A stretch of DNA of 60,000 bases from Adiantum capillus-veneris (Eukaryota; Streptophyta; Polypodiopsida; Polypodiales; Pteridaceae), in the NCBI GenBank assembly GCA_014529385.2, contig CM043944.1:78573884-78633883 (forward strand), written 5' to 3'. The translations under genes were made by a program, and so were the position numbers. Under the pieces are notes generated by a model. The model was not told the origin of the DNA and did not search any database. It was given only the letters and a program-made list of their open reading frames with translations. This document shows, one piece after another, positions 12,147 through 23,320 of this stretch (positions are counted from its first letter, which is position 1; the number at the start of each line of letters is the position of its first letter).

Positions 12147-12494
12147 AGGTTGTGTCCTCCTGGGCTCAGTCGTCAGCTGCTCCAGCACACGCCTGCTCAC
12201 TTTCTCCGATTACAGTGAGGTTTGGTGAGCGTTCGCAGGTCGACAAATATTTCGGGATAGCTCTTAGAGCTTAGTTTGCTCAGATTTTTTATTTGGGCTC
12301 ATTTCGGCCTCCGTTTCCACTATAGGCAGTACTGCACAGGCTATTTTGTCATTTTGTGCAGAATTTTTGTTAGTGCCGTTTTTTGCATAACAGGTGCCTT
12401 ACAGTCTTCTACGGTTTGTGCTATATAGCACGTGTTGTTCCCGCTCTGTTTCTCCTATTTTTAGGCAGTTTTCACATCAGGTGCAGCATTTACC

Positions 12495-13890
12495 ATGGCT
12501 GACAACAACAACACAGATGTGTTCAAGATGTTTGTTGCTTAGGACAGGTTGCATGGGGAAAATTACCCTATGTGGGCTTATATGATGCAACACGTTCTTG
12601 TGTCAAACAACGTCTGGCATATTGTGCAGGGCATTGATGTACGTCCTGGTTCTGAGGATGTAGGCGATGTTGAGGATGTTGCAGGTCTTGCCGCAAGGAT
12701 TGCTGCTGTTAGAGTTGTTTTGCCTACGACAGAACAAGCTCGTTGGGATGTTAAGGATGCGCAGGCTCATGCATTGATTGCGTTGTCTGTGAAGCGCACC
12801 ATTGTTCCTCACATCCGTTCAGCAAAATCTGCAAAACAGGCTTGGGATATTCTAGCAAGTCTTTATGCAAGCCACAATGAGGCTAAAATTGCTTTGCTGC
12901 GTAAAGAGCTGGAGTCAAAGATTATGCATGAGGAAGATGATATGGACACTTTCCTTGCTAGTGTCAAGGATATCAATGAGCAACTTATTTCTGCAGGAGA
13001 AGTCATTTCAGACAGTTCCCTTGTGCAGACTGTTCTTGATGCCTTACCAGATTCTTACCAGACTTTTGCTAGTACTTGGAGACTTATGACCCAAGGAAAT
13101 CCAGAAGTTGTCAAGTTTGATGCATTATGCACATTGCTGTTGCAAGAGTCACTTTCTAGAAAAAACAGGACTAGACAGTGTGCAGTTGAACAGGCTTTTA
13201 TTGCTTCTCAAAGAAAGGGTGGTAACAGCAATGCAGCCACTTCTTATGGTTCTGCTCCCTACGAGTGGCAAAACTTCTGTTCCTAATGCTTCTGATGGCA
13301 ACACTTCGTCGGGCAATTCTTGTGACAAGGGCAAAAAGAAGATGCGTTTCCATAATTGTAAACCTAATGATCACTTGATCAAGTCGTGTCCTAAGTTGAA
13401 GGCCAAAGAGTCTAATAAGAAAGAGGGCGGTTCCACTGCAAATGCTGGTTCCACTACAAATGCAGCCATTGTTGAGTCTTCTGTGAAAGGAGACTGTGAT
13501 GCTGATGTCGATGCAGAATGGGCTTTTAGCGCAGAGTGCACTTACAATCCTGATGTCCATGATGCATGCTTGTCAGTTGCTGCAGATTCACATGTGTGGT
13601 ATTTCGACAGTGGTGCTACAAAGCACATTACCTCACATCGTGAATTGTTTACCTCTCTCGAGTCTGTCCCTCATGGGAATTCAGTCACTTGTGCCAACAA
13701 TGCCTCTTATCCGGTTCAGGGAGTTGGAAAGATTGTGCTTACTGCTGCAAATGGCAGTTCTTTCACACTTGTTGATGCACTTTATGTACCTGGGATCAAG
13801 AAGAATCTTTTGTCTGTATCCGCACTTGCTAGACTTGGACTTGTAGTCAAATTTGTGGATGACAGATGTACAGTTCATGATCTCAGTTTT
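12495..13890 (+). pseudogene. E1 gag and protease
   Basis: Gag starts at ATG 12495 (MADNNNTDVFKMF) and hits TAG at 12540-12542, where a Gln is expected. The frame then stays open to 13286 (WAYMMQHVL..., gag core), after which a frameshift continues it. The zinc knuckle near 13350 has lost its first Cys: FHNCKPNDHLIKSC, against CHYCKANDHLIKSC in E2. The protease segment WYFDSGATKHIT lies near 13597-13632 with an intact DSG. Another frameshift occurs near 13890 (SF/VMKLL). This part packages RNA and processes the polyprotein in active relatives; here it is broken. Confidence 0.9.
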
Positions 13891-15270
13891 GTGATGAAAT
13901 TGTTGCATCTGGCCTCTTGTGCTGTGGGCTGTATAAGCTCACTTTGTATGACAAGTGTGGATAAAATTTTGCAAATGCTGTTGCAGATTCAAGGGCTATT
14001 TCAGATGCTAAACTTTGGCATGCACGTTTTGGTCATCTGAATTTTTCCAGTTTGCTGCGTTTGTAGAAATCTGATATGGTTGCTTCTTTGCCGCCTCTTG
14101 AAGCACCTGTCAAACATGTTTGTGAAGGCAATATTTTGGGTAAGATGCAGCATTCTAAGTTTCCAAAGAATGGTTCAGTTCGGGCCACATGCAGGTTGCA
14201 GCTTGTGCATAGTGATGTTTGTGGGCCCATGCAAACTCCATCCTTGGGCAATTACCTTTACTTCGTGACTTTCATTGATGATTACTCCAGGCATGCATGG
14301 GTATTTCCGCTTAAAGCGAAGTCCGAAGTTTTTATGTGCTTCAAACAATTTCTGGCTATGGCTGAAAATGTCTCGAAATGTACTATGGGCACCCTCCATT
14401 CCAATCGAGGGGGGGGATTATATGTCTCATGAATTTAATGCATTTCTGGCTAGTCGTGGGATAAAACACCAATGTACAGTGCCTTATACACCTCAACAAA
14501 ATGGTGTTGCTGAGAGGAAAAACAGGTCACTGACGAAAATGGCACGATGTATGGTCAAAAGTCAAGCTTTGCCGCATTCTTTTTGGCTTGAGGCCATCAT
14601 GTGTGCCACTTATGTACTAAACAGGTGTCCTACAAAAGCTTTGTAGTCTATTAGTCCATATGAAGCATGGCATGATAGAAAGCCTTCTATTGAGCACATG
14701 CGTGTTTTTGGCTGTTTGGCATATACTTTGGTGCCACAAGTGCAATGCAGAAAATTGGATGATAAGGCTGTCAAATGTATTTTTGTTGGTTATAGTGTTG
14801 AAAGCAAAGGTTACTGGTTGTATCATCCGCAAACAAAATGTATTCTGGTTTCTTGGGATGTAGTGTTTGTGGAAGATTCTGTTCAGCCCTTGTTGTCATG
14901 TACTAGAGACAGTAATGTAAGCTAACAGGACATTTATGACACTTTGTTGCCTCTTTTCAGTGGTGGAAATACGAATGTAAGTTCCAATGAGGCAAATGTA
15001 CAGCCTATGGGGGTTTCTGAAAATGTTTTAGATCAGCCTATTACTGATGCAGATGTACATGATGTACTTGATGAGGAAAGGGCTGAAAATGAGCAGGCTA
15101 GAGGTATGCCAAAATGGCTAGTGCACACTTTGCGTGACAGTAAATTGGATGCACCTTTGTCTAGTCGTACTCGTTCAGGCTCTCGCCATGCATCTTATGC
15201 ATCAGATTGTTATGCTTTGGCTGTGTCTAGCTTACATGATGTTGAGGAGCCTCTGTCTTTTGATGAAGCA
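13891..15270 (+). pseudogene. E1 integrase
   Basis: Copia integrase. The zinc-finger end reads KHVCEGNILGKM (about 14107-14142), with the second Cys replaced by Asn (E2 has CEGC). The core has LVHSDVCGP (about 14200), HSNRGG (about 14397), where the second catalytic Asp is Asn, and NGVAERKNRS (about 14501), which keeps the catalytic Glu. Stops lie near 14065, 14644, 14924 and 15271. E2 carries Gln (CAG) at the first, second and fourth of these and Ser (TCA) at the third. The enzyme would be dead on catalytic-residue grounds alone. Confidence 0.9.
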
Positions 15271-16784
15271 TAGAATTCAAAAAATTGGATGGCTGCCATG
15301 CAATCAGAATATGATGCACTTATAGAAAATGACACATGGACTTTATGTGATTTGGATCCTGGCAAAAAGGCCATTGGTACGAAGTGGGTTTACAAGTTGA
15401 AACGCAAGCCAGATGGTGAGATCGATCGCCATAAGGCTGAACTAGTTGCAAAGGGTTATGCACAACAAAATAGCATTGATTATGAAGAGACTTTTGCTCC
15501 CACTTGTCGTATGACTACTGTGCGTTTTCTATGTGCATTGGCAGCTCATTTTGGTTGGGATGTACATCAATCAGACATTGTTACTGCTTTCTTGAATGGT
15601 GACATATTTGAGGAAGTTTATGTAATGCAACCTCGCGGTTTTGTCATAAAAGGACAAGAGGACAAAGTGTGCAGATGTAAGAAGGCTTTGTATGGGTTGA
15701 AGCAATCCCCTCGTACTTGGTATGAGAAAGCTGACACTCATTTGGTGAAACGAGGCTTTCGTAACAGTCCAACAGAAAGCACATTGTATGTAAAGCGTGA
15801 GGATGATGTACTTCTCATTGTGGTTCTTTATGTCGATGATTTGTTGATCACTGGACCAAATGAGAGACATATTGCTAAATTTAAGGCTGATTTGAATGCT
15901 ACTTTCAAGATGAAAGATTTGGGGCTGTTGCATCATTACTTTGGTATACAGTTTAAGCAGTGTGATGGTGGTATTGCCTTGTGTCAGAAAAGTTACATAG
16001 AAACACTGCTATGTAAGTTTGGACTTGAGGAATGCAAACCTATTGCCACCTCCATGGAGACAGGTTTGAAGTTGAGTCTACATGATGATGGCGATCCTAC
16101 TGATGTCACTCTTTACCAAACTGTTGTTGGCTGCCTCATTTATGTATGCAACACGAGGCGAGATATTCAGTTTGCAGTCTCACAGGTTAGCAGATTTATG
16201 CATAGCCCAGGGTCTAAGCATTGGCAGGATGTCAAGAGGATTTTCCGCTACCTGAGTGGCACTTTACATCTTGGCTTGTTTTATCCCAAGGGAGGTCATT
16301 GTCGCTAGACTTACATGCTTTTTCATACTCAGATTGGGCTGGTTGTTTTGACACGCAAGTGTCCACAAGTGGTTTTTGTTTCATGCTTGGCAGTTCATGT
16401 ATATCATGGTTGAGCAAGAAGCAACCTACTGTGGCCACTTCGAGTTGTGAGGTTGAGTACAGGGCAGTCTTCACAGCTACGGTTGAGTGTGTATGGCTCA
16501 GACGCCCTCTGGCTGATTTGGGTGTTGGACAAGATACTATCAACACTATCTACACTGACAGTCAGAGCGCATTGGTAGTTGTGAGGAACCCAGTTTTTCA
16601 TGCTCGCACAAAGCACATTGAGGTGCATTACCACTATGTCAGGGAGAGGCTCTCAGCAGGAGATATCAACTTGGCTTATGTGCCAACACAGGACAACCTT
16701 GCAAATCTTTTCACAAAGGCATTGTCTCGTGAGAAGCTTGAAGCTTTCCGCAAAGCTTTGGGCTTACTCCCCTTTGTGGACTGA
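15271..16784 (+). pseudogene. E1 reverse transcriptase and RNase H
   Basis: Long open stretch from 15289 to 16308 with the copia RT signature WVYKLKRKPDGEIDRHKA, FLNGDIFEEVYV, ALYGLKQSPRTWY and the catalytic YVDD near 15829. A frameshift near 16300 moves to the RNase H frame: SYSDWAGC (about 16325), SSCEVEYRA (about 16441), YTDSQSAL (about 16551) and FTKALSREKLEAF, ending at the natural stop at 16784. Apart from that frameshift this is the best-preserved part of E1. Confidence 0.92.
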
Positions 16785-16848
16785 TCATGTCCTTAGGGCA
16801 TGGCACTTCCCTTTACTCATGTGCCATCTCTCGTTCACCACATCACTC

Positions 16849-16859
16849 CAGGGGGGATT
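16849..16859 (+). other. Polypurine tract of E1
   Basis: CAGGGGGGATT immediately before the 3' LTR; primes plus-strand synthesis in LTR retrotransposons. The same tract in reverse complement follows the LTRs of E0 (1801) and E2 (19149). Confidence 0.85.
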
Positions 16860-17086
16860 TGTTACCATATATATGTGGTAGTGATGTGTGTGAACACATT
16901 TAGGACCGCCGGGGCATTTTTTCTCTCTTTAGGAGGTTTTTTCCCCGAGGATTGTATATACGCCCATCACTCTAGGGCTATCTATCTTTCCATTGCATAC
17001 TAAGTAACACACTCTCTATTGTGTGCCTTGAGCTTCCTTCGTCCTCTCCAAGCTTTGTGCGTTTCTCTGCAACCCTAATTCCAACA
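16860..17086 (+). repeat. 3' LTR of copia E1
   Basis: TGTTACC...CCAACA, 227 bp, followed by the target duplication ACATC. Confidence 0.95.
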
Positions 17087-17279
17087 ACATCCAATCATTG
17101 GGATGAGCTTCCGATCTCAAGGGTTGTTTCTTGCGCATATTTGAGAGCATCTCTAAGATGGGGACAATGCATAGAAACTTAAGGTTATTTTCACTAAATC
17201 TAAAGTTGAGCCCCCCTACACGCATTCACTTATTTTTATATCTTGAATATTAGCCATATTATGTAAGGAGTTGACAATT

Positions 17280-17590
17280 GTCATCTGAATGGTGAGATTA
17301 ATGTCTTGGCTCTTCAAAAGAAAGGTAGATTTTTTGCAATAGTTTTGGTAATATGTTTCTAGATGCGTTTACTTATGAAGGCAATAAATTTATTTGATGA
17401 GTATTCCATCCATAATTTTGTTTCTTAGAATGCCCCAATCATAGGAATATGCCCAAAGGGAAGGACTATATCATATTTGTCTATTTTTGCGGTGGATGCA
17501 AACAGATGATTGTTTGTAAATGCAATCATCAAAGCTCAATTTTGTAGGCATGTGGAATCATCAATAAGTTAGCTTGGGTAGTATGGGTGC
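17280..17590 (+). pseudogene. PPR-protein relic, right part
   Basis: Weak PPR-like remnant. The clearest piece is INLFDEYSIHNFVS, then a stop, then NAPIIG (about 17382-17444), resembling the LFDEMPxRNVVSWNAMIAG element of PPR proteins. Together with 11300-11720 it brackets copia E1 on the same strand. The match is by motif and modest. Confidence 0.45.
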
Positions 17591-17688
17591 ATTTCATGCA
17601 TTTGTCTCCACCCTATCTCTCTTTGTATAGAATCCATCGCCGGAGTGGGACATACCAATCGGTGGCTCAGCTTGGACCACTTTTCAAT

Positions 17689-17689
<1 letters not shown>

Positions 17690-17729
<40 letters not shown>
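17690..17729. repeat. 40-bp poly-C tract
   Basis: Forty consecutive C, then CACCCCCG, about 230 bp upstream of the PIGV start codon. The other strand is a G40 run able to form G-quadruplexes. Exact length is prone to sequencing error. Confidence 0.85.
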
Positions 17730-17960
17730 ACCCCCGAACCCCCTCTCTCCCCGACCTTGGAGTGGGACAAACTGGCAGGGAGGTCGATATGGAACACTAG
17801 TTATATGAATGACATCTCTATTACCATCCCAAAACAACAAAATAGAATTGTAGTCAAGCCAAAAAATTCAATGGCCCCTGCTCTGGCCCATCCAATTCTC
17901 CACGCCTAGTTCACCCCTAGTACGTACTTAAAAAGAACCTCTAATTTGTTCATCAGCAGC

Positions 17961-18294
17961 ATGCGGAGAGAGTTCATGGGCGGGGTGCTACGTTGTAGAG
18001 AAGTGCTGGTGTTCGCTGTGTTAACAAGGGCTTTTCTGTTCGCTTTGATCCTTCTATGGACGGTGCTTGGTCGCCATTACGACTCTTCAGCTCTCCTAAA
18101 CCCACCTTGCCTACTTCCATCTTCTCGAGAGTATGGCCCTCCTCTGCTTCCCAAGCTCAGTGAAATCCTCGAGAAGTTCATCGTTTGGGATGGCGTCTAC
18201 TACATTCGGATTGCAGAATGTGGTTATGAGTACGAGCAGACCTTTGCCTTCCTCCCAATCTTCCCCCTTGGCATTCGCCTTATTGCTGACACTG
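17961..18294 (+). CDS. PIGV: PIGV exon 1 (GPI mannosyltransferase 2)
   Basis: First coding exon of the ER membrane enzyme that adds the second mannose, from dolichol-phosphate mannose, to the GPI-anchor precursor. It encodes 111 residues plus one base. Visible: a hydrophobic first membrane segment (about residues 13-35, VLVFAVLTRAFLFALILLW), YDSSALLNPPCLL (about 40-52), and the family hallmark IVWDGVYYIRIAECGYEYEQ followed by FAFLPIFPLGIR, whose Trp-Asp lies in the first luminal loop and is thought catalytic in this family. The ATG at 17961 is the first in frame; Met6 is an alternative. The donor is ACTG|GTATAT, a weak match beyond GT. Exon 1 ends in phase 1 and joins 54217 to give ...LIADTALSGLIPF. 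No stops or frameshifts. Confidence 0.9.
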
Positions 18295-18343
18295 GTATAT
18301 ATCCTGTCCATTCATATATATATATATATCTTTTTTTTTTAGT

Positions 18344-18346
<3 letters not shown>

Positions 18347-18397
<51 letters not shown>
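18347..18397. repeat. (GA)n microsatellite
   Basis: About 25 GA units directly adjoining the SINE copy at 18398, as the tail of a minus-strand SINE. Confidence 0.9.
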
Positions 18398-18400
<3 letters not shown>

Positions 18401-18545
18401 AGAGAGTTATAATGTCATAGGAACAATCCCAAGAGACCTCTGATGAGCTTGAGCTCAAATCTGTTATTTAGAGGGAACTTGGATAACCAATCTATCACGC
18501 TTGGGTGATAGAAAGGCTCTTCCAGTTTCCTCTTCTTCTTCACAC
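18398..18545 (-). mobile_element. tRNA-derived SINE copy with GA/CT tail
   Basis: Minus-strand copy of the SINE described at 47791. Read on the minus strand it has an A-box region TGATAGATTGG, a diverged B-box region TTGAGCTCAAG, the body AGGTCTCTTGGGATTGTTCCTATGACATTATAACTCTC, then a CT-rich tail formed by the GA run to its left. Confidence 0.7.
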
Positions 18546-18653
18546 ACACACACATACCCATGAGAGAAGAAATTTTAATTTTATATACACACACACATAC
18601 ACAATAAATAAATAAATAAATACATGTATGTAGCTTCTTTTAGTATATGAATA

Positions 18654-18658
<5 letters not shown>

Positions 18659-18700
<42 letters not shown>

Positions 18701-18871
18701 AAGAGAAGAAGAAGAAGAGAGTTATAATGTCATAGGAAGAATCCCAAGAGACCTCGAAGATCTATTTGATGAGTCTTCAGCTCAAATGTGTTATTTAGAG
18801 GGAACTTACACACAACACACACACACACACACACACACACAAATATATACACACACACACACACACATATA
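18659..18871 (-). mobile_element. Second SINE copy with microsatellites
   Basis: GA tract 18659-18694, then GAAGAAGAGAGTTATAATGTCATAGGAAG and CAAGAGACCTCGAAGATCT to about 18810, the SINE 3' body on the minus strand. It then breaks into CA repeats (18811-18871) where the A-box half should be. Confidence 0.6.
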
Positions 18872-18922
18872 GAGAGAGAGGTAGCTATATTATTAACAAC
18901 TTTTGGAGGCCAAACTCAAACC

Positions 18923-19148
18923 TGTTGGAATTAGGGTTGCAGAGAAACGCACACATAGCTTGGAGAAGACGAAGGAAGTTCATGCCACACAATAGAGAGT
19001 GTGTAACTTAGTGTGCAATGGAAAGATAGATAGCCCTAGAGTGATGGGCGTATATACAATGCTCGGGGAAAAAACCTCCTAAAGAGGGAAAAAATGCCCC
19101 GGCGGTCCTAGTGTGTTCACACATCACTACCACATGTATATGGTAACA
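18923..19148 (-). repeat. 3' LTR of copia E2
   Basis: 226 bp, TGTTGG...GTAACA on the plus strand. It is followed at 19149 by AATCCCCCCTGG, the reverse complement of the polypurine tract. Confidence 0.93.
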
Positions 19149-19223
19149 AATCCCCCCTGGAGTGATGCGGTGAACGAGAGCTGGCACATGAGTAAAGGGA
19201 AGTACCATGCCCTAAGGACATGA

Positions 19224-20790
19224 TCAGTCCACAAAGGGGAGTAAGCCCAAAGCTTTGCGGAAAGCTTCAAGCTTCTCACGCGACAATGCCTTTGTGAAAA
19301 GATGTGCAAGGTTGTCCTGTGTTGGCACATAAGCCAAGCTGATCTCTCCTGCTGAGAGCCTCTCCCTGACATAGTGGTAATGCACCCCAATGTGCTTTGT
19401 GCGAGCATGAAAAACTGGGTTCCTCGCAACTGCCAATGCGCTCTGACTGTCAGTGTAGATAGTGTTGGCAGTGTCTTGTCCAACACCCAAATCAGCCATA
19501 AGGCGTCTGAGCCATACACACTCAACCGTAGCTGTGAAGACTGCCCTGTACTCAGCCTCACAACTCGAAGTGGCCACAATAGGTTGCTTCTTGCTCAACC
19601 ATGATATACATGAACTGCCTAGCATGAAACAAAAACCACTTGTGGACACTCGCGTGTCAAAACAACCAGCCCAATCTGAGTATGAAAAAGCATGTAAGTC
19701 TAGCGACAATGACCCCCCCTTGGGATAAAACAAGCCAAGATGTAAAGTGTCACTCAGGTAGCGGAAAATCCTCTTGACAGCCTGCCAATGCTTAGACCCT
19801 GGGCTATGCATAAATCTGCTGACCTGTGAGACTGCAAACTGAATATCTGGCCTCGTGTTGCATACATAAATGAGGCAGCCAACAGCAGTTTGGTAAAGAG
19901 TGACATCAGCAGGATCGCCAGCATCATGTAAACTCAACTTCAAACCTGTTTCCATGGGAGTGGCAATAGGTTTGCAATCCTCAAGTCCAAACTTACATAG
20001 CAATGTCTCTATGTAACTTTTCTGACACAAGGCAATACCACCATCACTGCTTAAACTGTATACCCAAGTAATGATGCAACAACCCCAAATCTTTCATCTT
20101 GAAAGTAGCATTCAAATCAGCCTTAAATTCAGCAATATGTCTCTCATTTGGTCCAGTGATCAACAAATCATCAACATAAAGAACCACAATGAGAAGTACA
20201 TCACCCTCACGCTTTACATACAATGTGCGTTCTATTGGACTGTTACGAAAGCCTTGTTTGACCAATTGAGTGTCAGCTTTCTCATACCAAGTACGAGGAG
20301 ATTGCTTCAACCCATACAAAGCCTTGTTACATTTGCACACTTTGTCCTCTTGTCCTTTTATGACAAAACCGCGAGGCTGCGTTACATAAACTTCCTCAAA
20401 TATGTCACCATTTAAGAAAGTAGTAACAATGTCTGATTGATGTACATCCCAACCAAAATGAGCTGCCAATGCACATAGAAAACGCACAGTAGTCATACGA
20501 CAAGTGGGAGCAAAAGTCTGTTTATAATCAATGCCTTTTTGCTGTGCATAACCCTTTGCAACAAGTCGAGCCTTATGGCGATCGATCTCACCATCCGGCT
20601 TGCGTTTTAACTTGTAAACCCACTTCGTACCAATGGCCTTTTTGCCAAGAGGTAAATCACATAAAGTCCATGTGTCATTTTCTATAAGTGCATCATATTC
20701 TGATTGCATGGCAGCCATCCAATTTTTTGAATTCTGTGCTTCATCAAAAGACAGAGGCTTCTCAACATCATGTAAGCTAGACACAGCCAA
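19224..20790 (-). pseudogene. E2 reverse transcriptase and RNase H
   Basis: Two open frames (20790-20044, then 20030-19224) encode a near-complete copia RT and RNase H: WVYKLKRKPDGEIDRHKA, ALYGLKQSPRTWY, YVDDLLITG with the YVDD catalytic motif, SYSDWAGC, SSCEAEYRA, YTDSQSAL and FTKALSREKLEAF. A 2-base deletion near 20042, just after GIQFKQ, is the only frame break between them. Comparison with E1, which reads FKQCDGG there, locates it exactly. Confidence 0.92.
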
Positions 20791-22396
20791 AGCATAACAA
20801 TCTGATGCATAAGATGCATGGCGAGAGCCTTAACGAGTACGACTAGACAAAGGTGCATCCAATTTACTATCACGCAAAGTGTGCACCAGCCATTTTGGCA
20901 TACCTCTAGCCTGCTCATTTTCAGCCCTTTCCTCATCAAGTACATCATGTACATCTGCATCAGTAAATAGGCTGATCTAGAACATTTTCAGAAACCCCCA
21001 TAGGCTGTACATTTGCCTCATTGGAACTTACATTCGTATTTCCACCACTGAAAAGAGATAACAAAGTGTCGTAAATGTCCTGTGAGCTTACATTACTGTC
21101 TCTAGTACATGACAGCAAGGGCTGAACAGAATCTTCCACAAACACTACATCCCGTGAAACCAGAATACGTTTTGTTTGCGGATGATACAACTTGTAACCT
21201 TTGCTTTCAGCACTATAACCAACAAAAATACATTTGACAGCCTTATCATCCAAGTTTCTGCGCTGCACTTGTGGCACCAAAGCATATGCCAAACAGCCAA
21301 AAACATGCATGTGCTCAATAGAAGGCTTTCTATCATGCCATGCTTCATATGGAGTAATAGACTGCAAAGCTTTCGTAGGACACCTGTTAAGTACATAAGT
21401 GGCACACATGATGGCCTCAAGCCAAAAAGAATGTGGCAAAGCTTGATTTTTGACCATACATCGTGCCATTTCTGTAAGTGACCTGTTTTCCCTCTCAGCA
21501 ACACCATTTTGCTGAGGTGTATAAGGCATTGTACATTGGTGTTTTATCCCACGACTAGCCAGAAATACATTAAATTCATGAGACATATACTCCCCCCCTC
21601 GATCGGAACGGAGGGTGTCCATAGTACATTTCGAGACATTTTCAGTCATAGCCAGAAATTGTTTGAAGCACATAAAAACTTCGGACTTCGCTATAAGCAG
21701 AAATACCCATGCATGCCTGGAGTAATCATCATGGAAAGTCACTAAGTACAGGTAATTGCCCAAGGACGGAGTTTGCACGGGCCCACAAACATCACTATGC
21801 ACAAGCTGCAACCTGCATGTGGCCCGAACTGAACCATCCTTTGGAAATTTAGAACGTTGCATCTTACCCAAAATACAGCCTTCACAAACATGTTTGATAG
21901 GTGCTTCAAGAGGCGGCAAAGAAGCAACCATATCAGATTTCTGCAAACGTAGCAAACTGGCAAAATTCAGATGACCAAAACGTGCATGCCAAAGTTTTAC
22001 ATCTGAAATAGCCCTTGAATCTGCAACAGCATTTGTAAAATTTTGTCCACACTTGTCATACAAAGTGAGCTTATACAACCCACGGCACAAAAGCCCAGAT
22101 GCAACAATTTCATCACCAAAACTGAGATCATGAACTGTACATCTGTCATCCACAAATTTGACTACAAGTCCAAGTCTAGCAAGTGCGGATACAAACAAGA
22201 GATTCTTCTTGATCCCAGGTACATAAAGTGCATCAACAAGTGTGAAAGAACTGCCATTAGCAGCAGTAAGCACAATCTTTCCAACTCCCTGAACCGGATA
22301 AGAGGCATTGTTGGCACAAGTGACTGAATTCCCATGAGGGACAGACTCGAGAGAGAGACAATTCACGATGTGAGGTAATGTGCTTTGTAGCACCAC
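20791..22396 (-). pseudogene. E2 protease end and integrase
   Basis: Open from 22396 to 20960 (478 codons), then further sequence with a stop near 20832 (TCA to TAA relative to E1). It contains ALYVPGIKKNLL, the integrase zinc finger LWHARFGHLNFASLL with KHVCEGCILGKM, HSDVCGP, LRSDRGGEYMSHEF, and NGVAERENRSL: an intact copia Asp-Asp-Glu set. It is joined to the gag/protease frame by a frameshift near 22330. Confidence 0.9.
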
Positions 22397-23320
22397 TGTC
22401 GAAATACCACACCTGTGAATCTACAGCAACTGACAAGCATGCATCATGGACAACAGGACTGTAAGTGCACTCTGCGCTAAAAGCCCATTCTGCATCAACA
22501 TCAGCAACACAGGCTCCTTTCACAGAAGACTCAACAATGACTGCATTTGTAGTGGAACCAGCATTTGCAGTGGAACCACCCTCTTTCTTCTTAGCCTCTT
22601 TGGCCTTCAACTTAGGACACGACTTGATCAAGTGATCATTAGCTTTACAATAATGGCAACGCATCTTCTTTTTTCCCTTGTGACCAGAATTGCCCGACGA
22701 AGTGCTGCCATCAGAAGCATTAGGAACAGAAGTTTTGCCACTCGCAAGGAGCAGAACCATAAGAAGTGGCTGCATTGCTGTTACCACCCTTTCTTTGAGA
22801 AGCAATAAAAGCCTGTTCAACTGCACGCTGTCTAGTCCTGTTTGTTCTGGAAAGTGACTCTTGCAACGCAATTTGCATAATGCATCAAACTTGACAACTT
22901 CTGGATTTCCATGGGTCATAAGTCTCTAAGTACTAGCAAAAGTTTGGTAAGAATCTGGTAAGGCATCAAGAACAGTCTGCACAAGGGAACTGTCTAAAAT
23001 AACTTCACCTGCAGAAATAAGTTGCTCATTGATATCCTTGACACTAGCAAGGAAAGTGTCCATATCATCTTCCTCATGCATAATCTTTGACTCGAGCTCT
23101 TTATGCAGCAAAGCAATTTTAGCCTCATTGCGGCTTGCATAAAGACTTGCTAGAATATCCCAAGCCTGTTTTGCAGATTTTGCTGAACAGATGTGAGGAA
23201 CAATGGTGCGCTTTACAGACAACGCAATCAATGCATGAGCCTGCGCATCCTTAACATCCCAACGAGCTTGTTCTACCGTAGGCAAAACAACTCTAACAGC
23301 TGCAATCCTTGCAGCAAGAC
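22257..23320 (-). pseudogene. E2 gag (partial) and protease start
   Basis: Gag from AARIAAVRVVLP (right edge) through LASLYASRNEAKIALL to a stop and frameshift near 22922-22926. It resumes with an intact zinc knuckle CHYCKANDHLIKSC (about 22630-22670) and the protease motif WYFDSGATKHIT (about 22375-22412). The N-terminal about 55 gag residues present in E1 are missing. Confidence 0.88.

Larger units (their letters stand above)
11904..17086 (+). mobile_element. Complete but decayed Ty1/copia retrotransposon E1
   Basis: A 5183-bp element. It has a 229-bp 5' LTR and 227-bp 3' LTR (about 95% identical by eye), an initiator-Met primer site, gag-protease-integrase-RT-RNase H in copia order, and a polypurine tract. 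It is flanked by a perfect 5-bp target duplication, ACATC (11899-11903 and 17087-17091). Several in-frame stops and frameshifts disable the polyprotein. It sits between two PPR-like relics, so it landed in already decaying or single-copy PPR sequence. Confidence 0.95.
18923..23320 (-). mobile_element. 5'-truncated Ty1/copia element E2
   Basis: Minus-strand copia element of the E1 family. It has a 3' LTR at 18923-19148, then RNase H, RT, integrase, protease and most of gag. Homology to E1 stops at about 23320, inside gag (GLAARIAAVRVV), so the gag start, primer site and 5' LTR are absent. It is better preserved than E1: zinc knuckle, integrase Cys and Asp residues are intact. It adjoins an unexplained stretch (23321-23590), then gypsy G1. 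Confidence 0.9.

Noticed and set aside
17946-17960. PIGV start at 17946 (LFISS)
   Set aside because: That codon is TTG; the first in-frame ATG is 17961.
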